Below, piece after piece: positions 7,478 to 14,967 of a DNA stretch of 64,000 bases. Made by a program: the position numbers and the translations under genes. Source of the DNA: Marisediminitalea lipolytica. Lineage in GTDB: Bacteria; Pseudomonadota; Gammaproteobacteria; Enterobacterales; Alteromonadaceae. Within the stretch, counting starts at the first letter, position 1; each line of letters begins with the position of its first letter. The DNA lies in contig NZ_MJIC01000010.1 of the NCBI RefSeq assembly GCF_001758465.1, positions 496,001 through 560,000 on the forward strand, read 5' to 3'. Under the pieces are notes generated by a model. The model made no database searches. It had not been told where the DNA came from and saw only the letters and a program-made list of their open reading frames with translations.

Positions 7478-9631
7478 TTAAAACTGATAGCGATAGCCAA
7501 CCTGGAAGGTGCGTGGTTTGCCTACCTGAATACCGCCATGCTGACGCGTAGCGATATATTCTTTATCCGTCAGGTTATCAATTACCAGATAAACGGTTTG
7601 TTTGTTATCCAACTGATAATTAGCCGAAACGTCCATTAAAGTGCGTGAAGGAATACCGTTGGCCGTGGTAACGGCTTCAGTGCCCGCCTGAGTGCGCATT
7701 TCAGAGGTATGTTTTACGGCAAATAACACCTGCCAGTTATCCTGCCTTACACCGGTTTCAAATTGCAGAGTGTGATCGGGCAGGTATGGCAGTTCGTCAC
7801 CCGCCTGTACGCTTCCCCAGGAGTCCAGCTCAGACTCGAAGCTTTGCTTAAATTCAGCGGTGGAATAGGTGTAATTAAAGTTAACCGGCACGGTAAATCC
7901 AGCCAGCGGTAAATCGGCCTGATAGCTCCATTCTACCCCTTTAATTTCTACTTCACCGGCGTTGTACTGGGTACCAATGAGGTCGCTGTTACAGCCCTGG
8001 CTAGCCGTACAATTGCCATGTAGGTTATCCAGGTTAGTGTAAAAACCAATCAGCTCCATGCGGTTTAACTGGTCGGAATAACGAACCCCGGCTTCGTAGT
8101 TCCAGCCTTCTTCTTCCTGGGCGTTATTGTTACCGGGAGAGGGTGGAGCAAAGGTTTTCTGAACACCAGTCAGCAGTAATAGTTGTTCACTTATCTGGTA
8201 GGTTGCGCCCAGTCCTGGTAACAACGCCGACACACTATTGCGGCGCTTAGCCGCATCACCGGTGCGTAGTGGGTCAGTTTTACCCCAGTCGTCACGGGCA
8301 AGGTGAACGTCTTCATAACGCAGACCGCCGGACAATGTCAGGTCGCCGTATTCCCAGGTGTCGTGAACATAAGCGCTGATAGCATTAGCGCTGTCTATAC
8401 GGTTAGAGTCTGTGCCCGGTACGCCGGCGTCCAGCGTCGTCAGCTGGTAATCACGATTAAACTGATAGTTGTCGACCCACTGGAATCGATCCATCTCATC
8501 GTTGTGTATCCGTGCTCCCACTTTAATTTGGTGGCCTGCGGTAAACAGCTCATATTCACCCTGAATACCTTGCGACAGGTAGTCACGATTGTTGGCTTTA
8601 ACTCTGAAATCAAGGGTATCTGAAGCAGCTGTACCGGCATCAAAGGCTGAGGCGGCTTCTTCTGCACCGTTGCCAAGGCTCAGGCCATTGACCCGATCAG
8701 TTTTATACCAGTTACGATGAAAATCGTTGTAGTAAGCCGTCATTGTAAGGCTGCTGTTATCACTGATGGCGTACACATAATTAAGGTTGATCAGTTTGTG
8801 TTCGGTAGCCATTTCATCCAGCGCAGAGGCGCTGTAGCGGGCAAACGGAGTGGAATTAAAGTCATCCAGCGTAACACCCAGGTAGGTTTCATCTGAGGTT
8901 TCTTCGGAATATTTCAGTTTGGCTTCAAGGTAATGTTTACCGGCAGTGTCCAGTTTAAAGCCTACCTTGGTGACCACATCGGTTTTACTAAAGCCGGTTT
9001 CATTACCGGTTGGCAGGTCTTTAAAACCATCCGCCCCATAGTGATATACCTCACCCAGCGCGCCAATACGGCCTTCACTGCCGCTGGCTAATACATGGGC
9101 CTTGCGGTAGCCATCTGAGCCTAGCGAAACATCTAAACGGGTAGCAAAACTGTTATCGCTGATGGGGGTGGTTAGCAGGTTTATTACGCCCCCTGAAGTG
9201 CGCGGTCCGTAAAGTACGCTGGAACCGCCTTTAAGTACTTCGATAGTGCTCATTCTGCCAATAGTTGGAAAGTAATAGGCGGCTGGACTGGCATAAGGGG
9301 CAGGGGCTGCCAGTACGCCATCTTCCATAATGGTAATTTTTTCTGAGCGGTCTGCCGAGTTACCGCGCATACCAATATTGGGTCGCAGTCCATAGCCATC
9401 TTCTTCGGTAATGTATACACCGGGTACCCGGGTAAGTACGCGCATTATGTCGCTTACCGCAAAGTCGTCCAGATAGGCCTGATCTATCACCATACCGCTG
9501 CCAGGCGTGGTTTCTACCGCCTGGCTATTGCCAAAAATAGTCACATGTTCAATGTCGTTGGGTGTGGCTGCCTGTGCCAGTAAGGGTAATGAGGCTAATA
9601 ATCCAAGTGCAATCGGAGATTTTGTGAACAT
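7478..9631 (-). CDS. TonB-dependent outer-membrane receptor, FecA-like
   Basis: A 717-residue outer-membrane receptor. The signal peptide is 1-21 (cleavage near AQA-AT). The plug domain spans about 40-155, with RGNSADRSEKITIMEDGV and VLKGGSSVLYGPRTSGGVIN, the pattern seen in iron(III)-dicitrate receptors such as FecA. A 22-strand barrel follows and ends in the expected C-terminal aromatic residue (GYRYQF). An extracellular loop contains a Cys pair (NCTASQGC). There is no N-terminal FecR-signalling extension and no FecI/FecR neighbour, so it is a plain transporter. A Fur-like palindrome lies 57 bp upstream of the start, and a divergent hydrolase gene shares the promoter region. The substrate, a ferric chelate, is inferred from family only. 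Confidence 0.88.
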   Translation of the reverse strand: MFTKSPIALGLLASLPLLAQAATPNDIEHVTIFGNSQAVETTPGSGMVIDQAYLDDFAVSDIMRVLTRVPGVYITEEDGYGLRPNIGMRGNSADRSEKITIMEDGVLAAPAPYASPAAYYFPTIGRMSTIEVLKGGSSVLYGPRTSGGVINLLTTPISDNSFATRLDVSLGSDGYRKAHVLASGSEGRIGALGEVYHYGADGFKDLPTGNETGFSKTDVVTKVGFKLDTAGKHYLEAKLKYSEETSDETYLGVTLDDFNSTPFARYSASALDEMATEHKLINLNYVYAISDNSSLTMTAYYNDFHRNWYKTDRVNGLSLGNGAEEAASAFDAGTAASDTLDFRVKANNRDYLSQGIQGEYELFTAGHQIKVGARIHNDEMDRFQWVDNYQFNRDYQLTTLDAGVPGTDSNRIDSANAISAYVHDTWEYGDLTLSGGLRYEDVHLARDDWGKTDPLRTGDAAKRRNSVSALLPGLGATYQISEQLLLLTGVQKTFAPPSPGNNNAQEEEGWNYEAGVRYSDQLNRMELIGFYTNLDNLHGNCTASQGCNSDLIGTQYNAGEVEIKGVEWSYQADLPLAGFTVPVNFNYTYSTAEFKQSFESELDSWGSVQAGDELPYLPDHTLQFETGVRQDNWQVLFAVKHTSEMRTQAGTEAVTTANGIPSRTLMDVSANYQLDNKQTVYLVIDNLTDKEYIATRQHGGIQVGKPRTFQVGYRYQF

Positions 9632-9687
9632 AACTACGGCTACCTGCTCTTAAGTATTAAAAATCGCCAAAATTAAACCATTGCTGT

Positions 9688-9708
9688 AAATAGGAATCAA
9701 TTCTATTT
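9688..9708. promoter_or_regulatory. Possible Fur-type operator
   Basis: Imperfect 21-bp palindrome with arms AAATAG / CTATTT around an AT-rich centre (GAATCAATT), in the divergent region between the FecA-like receptor and the hydrolase. Its size and position suit an iron-responsive site, but the match to the Fur consensus is only partial. Confidence 0.35.
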
Positions 9709-9831
9709 GCGTTATGGTTACAATTCTTTTTAGTTATAAGATGGAAACAAATGAATACGTGACACAATTACTTTTATGTCCCGCAATTCGTGGTAACGTA
9801 CAAATTAATCTGGTTACCGAGCGCTATTTAT

Positions 9832-10680
9832 ATGAAAAATTGGCTGTTTTGCTGCATTCTGAGTGTTTTTCCCATGCTGGCAATAAGTGCAGAATCTGTG
9901 CTGAATCTGAGTAACGGGGAGCATGAAATCCCCGCTATCATCAACCTGCCTGAATCAGAAAAAAACGTCCCTGCGGTGTTGCTGCTGCATGGTACTGCCT
10001 CGCACAAAAACGAGGTGGGCAATCTTTATGCGCGTTTGGCGGCCGGGCTGGCTAACAAAGGTATAGCGAGTATTCGTATTGATTTTGCCGGAACTGGTGA
10101 CAGCAAGGTTAGTTACCTTAAATACACGTTACAAAGTGCAGTCAGAGACGCACGGGTGGCGCTCAAATATTTGCAAGAGCATTCTGCCATTGAAGGGCAA
10201 CAGCTGGGTATTGTTGGGTTTAGTCAGGGCGGTTTAATTGCCCAACTGCTGATAGCGGAGCAACCGGTGTTTAGCTCGTTTGTGGCCTGGTCGTCGGTAG
10301 CCAGTGACGGCGTGAGTGCTTTTCGGCCGCTGTTTGATAGCCTGTATGCTGAGGCCAAAACACAGGGCTATGCCACCCAGCGCTATGCGTGGCGAGCGCC
10401 GCTGGATATTTCTATTGACTGGTTTGAACAGGTAAGGGCAAATCGTTCGCTTACCAATATGGCATCTTATAAAGGGGCTTTACTGGCTATCGCTGGGAGT
10501 ACTGATGAGGTGGTGCCAGCAGAAAATGCGATGCGACTTATCGAGGCAACTCAAGCCTACCCGGCGCAGGCTGTGGTCATAAAAAACGCCAGTCATATCT
10601 TTAACGTGCTGGACGAAAACGCCGGTGAGGATGAACAGCTGCTGGAACTCACCACTCAGTGGTTTGCCAATACCTTGTGA
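9832..10680 (+). CDS. Secreted alpha/beta hydrolase
   Basis: A 282-residue exported serine hydrolase. The chosen ATG (9832) starts a clear signal peptide (MKNWLFCCILSVFPMLAISA); the frame is open upstream, but that extension adds only 14 unlikely residues. The oxyanion region is LLLHGTASHKNE, the nucleophile elbow GFSQGG (Ser near residue 140), the acid in AGSTDEVVP and the histidine in NASHIF, giving a complete Ser-Asp-His triad of the dienelactone-hydrolase/AB-hydrolase type. It is divergent from a FecA-like receptor with a Fur-like site between them, so release of iron from an imported ester siderophore is possible but unproven. Confidence 0.85.
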   Translation: MKNWLFCCILSVFPMLAISAESVLNLSNGEHEIPAIINLPESEKNVPAVLLLHGTASHKNEVGNLYARLAAGLANKGIASIRIDFAGTGDSKVSYLKYTLQSAVRDARVALKYLQEHSAIEGQQLGIVGFSQGGLIAQLLIAEQPVFSSFVAWSSVASDGVSAFRPLFDSLYAEAKTQGYATQRYAWRAPLDISIDWFEQVRANRSLTNMASYKGALLAIAGSTDEVVPAENAMRLIEATQAYPAQAVVIKNASHIFNVLDENAGEDEQLLELTTQWFANTL

Positions 10681-10689
10681 ATTAAAACA

Positions 10690-10720
10690 AAACAGGGTGC
10701 CTGAGCACCCTGATTTTATT
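10690..10720. terminator. Bidirectional terminator between hydrolase and smpB
   Basis: Stem CAGGGTGC-CTGA-GCACCCTG (10693-10712), with A-rich sequence on one side and ATTTTATT on the other. It can serve both convergent genes. Confidence 0.8.
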
Positions 10721-11200
10721 CTACACTTTCTGTTTCATTACCCGCGCTTTCTGGCGTTCCCAGTCGCGATCTTTAATACTGTCACGCTTATCGTGCGCCT
10801 GTTTACCTTTAGCCAGGTAGATTTCCAGTTTTACCCAGCACTTTTTCCAGTACATGGCGGTAGCCACAATTGAGTAACCCTGGCGGTCACGGGCGCCAAT
10901 CAAACGGTCTATTTCGCGTTTGTTAAGCAACAATTTACGGGCGCGTTCCGGCTCACAAATAACATGGGTAGAGGCCTGATTTAGCGGCGTAATGCGAGCG
11001 CCAACCAAATACGCTTCACCATTTTGAATGATCACGTAGTTATCGGTGATATTAACTTTGCCCTGACGAATACTTTTAATTTCCCAGCCTTGCAGTGCAA
11101 TGCCGGCTTCCATTTTGTCTTCGAGATGGTAGTCGTGACGCGCCTTTTTGTTAAGCGCGATAGTACCGGTACCAGAGGAGTTTGCTTTATTCTTTTTCAT
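10721..11200 (-). CDS. smpB: SsrA-binding protein SmpB
   Basis: A 159-residue protein of full family length. SmpB binds the tRNA-like domain of tmRNA and carries it into the A site of stalled ribosomes, where its C-terminal tail probes the mRNA channel. Conserved landmarks: [20 protein letters not shown] near the N-terminus, the [14 protein letters not shown] strand ([13 protein letters not shown]), HERKLLL-type helix region ([14 protein letters not shown]), and the basic tail with [20 protein letters not shown]. It is divergent from ratA-rnfH, the usual gammaproteobacterial arrangement. Its RNA partner lies 4.5 kb downstream on the same strand instead of adjacent as in E. coli. Confidence 0.97.
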   Translation of the reverse strand: MKKNKANSSGTGTIALNKKARHDYHLEDKMEAGIALQGWEIKSIRQGKVNITDNYVIIQNGEAYLVGARITPLNQASTHVICEPERARKLLLNKREIDRLIGARDRQGYSIVATAMYWKKCWVKLEIYLAKGKQAHDKRDSIKDRDWERQKARVMKQKV

Positions 11201-11353
11201 GGCCGCTATTATACTGATTGCGCGAAAGTTGTCTTGTATTTCCTGTGTCGCTGAACAAAAATTTCGTGGTACTCATCCGCTGAGACAACGGCTTATTTTA
11301 AAAACGGATTTTGTGGTAAACTCTGCACCAAGTTGCAGGAGTATCAAATTCGT

Positions 11354-11785
11354 ATGCCGAAAATACAGCGTAGTGCGTTGGTTGCTTTCAGCGCGCAATC
11401 CATGTTCGATTTAGTTAATGATGTTGAGTCTTACTCTGAGTTTCTGCCGGGCTGCACTGATAGTAAAATCGTCAGTCAGCATGGTAACGCCATGCAGGCT
11501 GCACTGCTGGTATCAAAAGCCGGCATCAAGCAATGGTTTACAACCGAGAACGTGCTTGAGCCCGCCCAGAGTATAAAAATGACCCTGGTAGACGGGCCCT
11601 TTAAGCAATTAAGCGGCGGCTGGACTTTTTCGGCGCTGTCAGAATCTGCGTGTAAAATTGAGCTGAGTTTGCAGTTTGAGTTTAAAAGCAAAATGATTGA
11701 ACTGGCCTTTGGTAAAGTTTTTAACAGCTTGGCGGCCAGTATGGTCAGTGCGTTTACCCAACGCGCTAAAGTGGTGTATGCCTGA
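11354..11785 (+). CDS. ratA: RatA/COQ10 family START-domain protein
   Basis: A 143-residue single-domain SRPBCC (START-like) protein. MPKIQRSALVAFSAQSMFDL at the N-terminus, then DVESYSEFLPGC and the late helix IELAFGKVFNSLAASMVSAF, are typical of RatA/YfjG, the bacterial relative of mitochondrial COQ10. The family binds ubiquinone-like lipids and helps respiratory quinone function; RatA was also described as a ribosome anti-association factor in E. coli. ATG 11354 is preferred; an in-frame TTG at 11333 exists, but the conserved sequence begins at MPKIQ. The CAGGAG box lies about 12 nt upstream. Overlaps rnfH by one base. Confidence 0.9.
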   Translation: MPKIQRSALVAFSAQSMFDLVNDVESYSEFLPGCTDSKIVSQHGNAMQAALLVSKAGIKQWFTTENVLEPAQSIKMTLVDGPFKQLSGGWTFSALSESACKIELSLQFEFKSKMIELAFGKVFNSLAASMVSAFTQRAKVVYA

Positions 11786-12141
11786 TGGATGAACCAATTA
11801 ATATTGAAGTGGCTTATGCAACGCCAGCCAAACAGTCGTTAATCGAATTAACCGTACCTAAAGGCTCAACGGTAGAGCAGGGGATCCTGGCTTCCGGGAT
11901 TACCGATATTCATACCGAAATCGATTTAGCCACCGCCAAGGTGGGGGTGTGGAACCGGGTTTGTAAACCCTCGGTAGAATTAAAGGACGGCGACCGTATC
12001 GAAATCTACCGCCCGCTAATTGCCGATCCTAAAGAAGTGCGTAAGCGCCGGGCTGAAAAAGCCATTCAGGAAGGACGTGCCGACAAGGTAACCGGAGGCC
12101 GACCCAACCCGTTAAAGGCCGATAAAGCGAAAGCAGAATAA
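11785..12141 (+). CDS. RnfH family ubiquitin-like protein
   Basis: A 118-residue protein with a beta-grasp RnfH domain (about 1-90: INIEVAYATPAKQSLIELTV, then KVGVWNRVCKPSVELKDGDRIEIYRPL) and a basic, lysine/arginine-rich tail (KEVRKRRAEKAIQEGRADK). Function is not established; the family almost always follows ratA, and here its ATG overlaps the ratA stop (TGATG), so translation is coupled. The tail is rich in Ala and Lys and probably flexible. The gene ends in a strong bidirectional terminator. Confidence 0.88.
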   Translation: MDEPINIEVAYATPAKQSLIELTVPKGSTVEQGILASGITDIHTEIDLATAKVGVWNRVCKPSVELKDGDRIEIYRPLIADPKEVRKRRAEKAIQEGRADKVTGGRPNPLKADKAKAE

Positions 12142-12180
12142 AAAAAGGCCGGGGCTGTAATAAACAGTCCCGGCCTTTTT
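12142..12180. terminator. Bidirectional terminator after rnfH
   Basis: Stem AAAAAGGCCGGGGCTG / CAGTCCCGGCCTTTTT with a 7-nt loop and one mismatch. It lies between rnfH and the convergent marR gene, so it can serve both. Confidence 0.85.
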
Positions 12181-12203
12181 GATATCGCTGAGTTTGCTAT
12201 TAT

Positions 12204-12683
12204 TTAATCGTTACGCTCGGTTAACATGCCCACCGCCAGAACCGGTGAGGCATCAATAGATTCTGCATCCATCATTGCCGCAATGCGCTGCATGGTGGCT
12301 ATCATCTGACTTTGTTCCCATTCGGCCAGCTGGCCAAAACGTTCTACAAAGTGGTCCTGTAACGGCCGCGGCGCAGTGGCTACGGCCTTTTCACCTGCTT
12401 CAGTCAGATAAACACCTACCTTACGTTTATCTTCGGTGCTACGGATACGGTGAGCTAAGTCCCGCGACTCAAGACGATCAAGAATATTGGTAATGGTTGC
12501 CGGGCTCAAATTAATGCTGTCAGCAATTTCTTTTACCATGATCCCGGGTTTGGCGGCGATATTTTGTAATACCAGTAACTGTGGGCCGGTAATACCAACA
12601 TCTTTACTCAGTTGTTTACTGCGTAAATCCACCGCACGTATTACGCGTCTAAGCGCAACCAGTAATTCCTCATCTTTACGCAT
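12204..12683 (-). CDS. MarR family transcriptional regulator
   Basis: A 159-residue winged-helix regulator: dimerisation helices at both ends, recognition helix in MVKEIADSINLSPATITNIL (about 52-71) and the wing with DRLESRDLAHRIRSTEDKRKVGVYLT (about 72-97). It lies directly downstream of the BCCT transporter gene, whose TAA overlaps an upstream ATG (12707) by one base. That ATG has no ribosome-binding site; the ATG at 12683 follows CAGGAG at 11-nt spacing and is preferred, though both fit. As second gene of a betT-marR unit, it probably responds to osmolyte or choline status, but no operator was identified. Confidence 0.85.
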   Translation of the reverse strand: MRKDEELLVALRRVIRAVDLRSKQLSKDVGITGPQLLVLQNIAAKPGIMVKEIADSINLSPATITNILDRLESRDLAHRIRSTEDKRKVGVYLTEAGEKAVATAPRPLQDHFVERFGQLAEWEQSQMIATMQRIAAMMDAESIDASPVLAVGMLTERND

Positions 12684-12706
12684 TAAATCTATAACTCCTG
12701 AATGCA

Positions 12707-14704
12707 TTAATTAAGCAGATGTAAAAAGTGTTGATGCTTCTGGAACTGATCCAGCACATCATTGATAACGCCATCCTTAGACCAACCCATTAAATCGTAG
12801 TCCTGGCCACCTTCTGCCAGGTGAACTTCGGCGCGATAGTACGTTTGTTCGGTATCCGAGTCCAGCCCCTCATCGTGGGATTGCGGCGAATCAGGCTGCT
12901 GAGTGGGCGTTAAATAAACAGCGTAAATAAAATCGTTGGTACCATTTACTACAACAGAAAGCTCTACATGGTTTTCGCTACTGGTTAGTGATGCATCATA
13001 CTGACGGTGTTTAAATTCTTCGCACACTTCATGTATCGCCGGGTAAACCACACGCAGCATAAACCCAGACACTTTTTTCTCGTTCGGGAAGGTCAGTATT
13101 TCATTCAGGCGTTCTTTCCAGGGTTTATCATGGTCAACCACTGCAGTCTGAGTGGCAGTAACCATAAGGCTGTCCCGTTTGTGCTTTTCTACCCTGAGTG
13201 ATTTAAGCAAACCAAACATTGCTATTAGCAGAATTATAGAAAATGGCAGAGCGGCTACTATGGTCATGGTTTGTAAGGCATTAAGACCACCTGCATAAAG
13301 CAGTATAGCCGCTACCAGGCCAACCCCTACAGCCCAGTAAACGCGCTGCCATAGCGGCGTATCGTTGCGGCCATGAGAACACAGCATATCCACCACCATC
13401 GCACCTGAGTCACAGGAGGTCACAAAAAATACCATCACCATTAACAAGGCAATGATGCTGATAAAACTATGGAAAGGAAAATGGTCAAGAAACACAAATA
13501 GCGCTACTGAGGTGTCGTCTCTAACCATGTCGGCCAGCGACTGGAAACCGTCATTAAGGACCAGATCGATAGCGGCGTTGCCAAAAATGGTCATCCACAG
13601 CAGCGTAAACGCAGTGGGGATAAGCAATACGCCTAGCACAAACTCTCTGAGTGTACGGCCAAAAGAGATCCGCGCGATAAATAGACCAACAAAAGGTGCC
13701 CAGGCCAGCCACCAACCCCAGTAGAAAATGGTCCAGCCACCAATCCAATCGGTTTTTTCATAAGCAAATAAATTAAAAGTATTGCGGACCATATCAGAAA
13801 GGTAAGCCCCGGTATTTTGCAGGTAAGCCTGTAATAAGAATACCGTTGGGCCCAGTACCAAAATAAACACCAGCAGTACAACGGCTAAAATCATGTTGGT
13901 TTCAGATAAGCGACGGATCCCTTTATCCAGCCCGGTCATCACCGAAATAATCGCCAGCGCCACCACAAACATCATTAGTGCCATTTGCGTAAAGGTAGTA
14001 TTGGGCCAGCCAAATACATAACTTAAACCTGCATTAATCTGGCTCGCGCCAAATCCTAATGAAGTGGAAATACCAAAAATAGTGGCGGTAACGGCGAGAA
14101 TATCCACTACATGACCCTGCCAGCCATATATTTTATCGCCAATCAGCGGATACAGCGTTGAACGCAGGGTCAGCGGCAACTGGTGTCTGAAAGCGTAGTA
14201 ACCTAGTACCAGCGCGACAACAGCGTAAATTGCCCAGGCATGTAAGCCCCAATGAAAGAAGGTCATTTTCATGGCTTCACGCACGGCGTCGATAGTATTT
14301 GGTTCGGCAGTGGGTGGCGCCATAAAATGCATGAGCGGCTCCGCTACACCAAAAAACATGAGGCCAATGCCCATACCAGCGGCAAAAAGCATGGAAAGCC
14401 AGGTCAAAACCGTAAATTCGGGCTTAGCATGATCAGGCCCCAGGCGGATATCGCCGTACTCTGAAAAACCGATATAAACCACAAAAATCAAAATGGTGGC
14501 AACCGTGAATACGTAAAACCAACTGCCGTTATCAACAACATAAGACTGCATGGTCGAAAACAGGCTTTCGGCAGTTTCCGGCGCAATCACTGCAAAAAGC
14601 AGCAGTAAAAGTATGGCGCCTGATGCTGAGTAAAATACGGGAGTGTTAAGTTTGGCTGGTGCCGGATTGTTGGTGGTTGTCTGACTCAAGTTACATCCTG
14701 TCAT
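12707..14704 (-). CDS. BCCT family choline/betaine transporter (BetT-like)
   Basis: A 665-residue, twelve-helix sodium- or proton-coupled transporter of quaternary amines. The family tryptophan segment is present (WTIFYWGWWLAWAPFVGLF, then ARISFGRTLREF). The length and the soluble C-terminal region of about 150 residues (from about 510) match BetT, where the tail senses osmotic stress. Imported choline or betaine serves as osmoprotectant. It is followed at a one-base overlap by marR. The ATG at 14704 has no ribosome-binding site; a TTG at 14689 (giving M-S-Q-T-T-T) has AGGA six bases upstream and may be the true start. Choline versus betaine specificity is not decidable here. Confidence 0.9.
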   Translation of the reverse strand: MTGCNLSQTTTNNPAPAKLNTPVFYSASGAILLLLLFAVIAPETAESLFSTMQSYVVDNGSWFYVFTVATILIFVVYIGFSEYGDIRLGPDHAKPEFTVLTWLSMLFAAGMGIGLMFFGVAEPLMHFMAPPTAEPNTIDAVREAMKMTFFHWGLHAWAIYAVVALVLGYYAFRHQLPLTLRSTLYPLIGDKIYGWQGHVVDILAVTATIFGISTSLGFGASQINAGLSYVFGWPNTTFTQMALMMFVVALAIISVMTGLDKGIRRLSETNMILAVVLLVFILVLGPTVFLLQAYLQNTGAYLSDMVRNTFNLFAYEKTDWIGGWTIFYWGWWLAWAPFVGLFIARISFGRTLREFVLGVLLIPTAFTLLWMTIFGNAAIDLVLNDGFQSLADMVRDDTSVALFVFLDHFPFHSFISIIALLMVMVFFVTSCDSGAMVVDMLCSHGRNDTPLWQRVYWAVGVGLVAAILLYAGGLNALQTMTIVAALPFSIILLIAMFGLLKSLRVEKHKRDSLMVTATQTAVVDHDKPWKERLNEILTFPNEKKVSGFMLRVVYPAIHEVCEEFKHRQYDASLTSSENHVELSVVVNGTNDFIYAVYLTPTQQPDSPQSHDEGLDSDTEQTYYRAEVHLAEGGQDYDLMGWSKDGVINDVLDQFQKHQHFLHLLN

Positions 14705-14967
14705 TTACAAATTAATATAGCTATTTACGTACAATATACCTTAATTTGATCTGTCAAAAAATCTTTTGGCTAATAATTAGTACGAAATTAAATGGTTGAT
14801 CCGACCTCTGTTGATTATCGTGAGTTTTTTGCTTAAAAATGACTTTTATTTACTCAATAATAGTTAGTGCAGAAATATATTTTTGTTTCTGGTAGGCTAT
14901 ATGGCGATAAAAATGAATCAATAAAAAATAATTCAGCTCACTTAAAATAAACAAGGATCCTTGTTCT

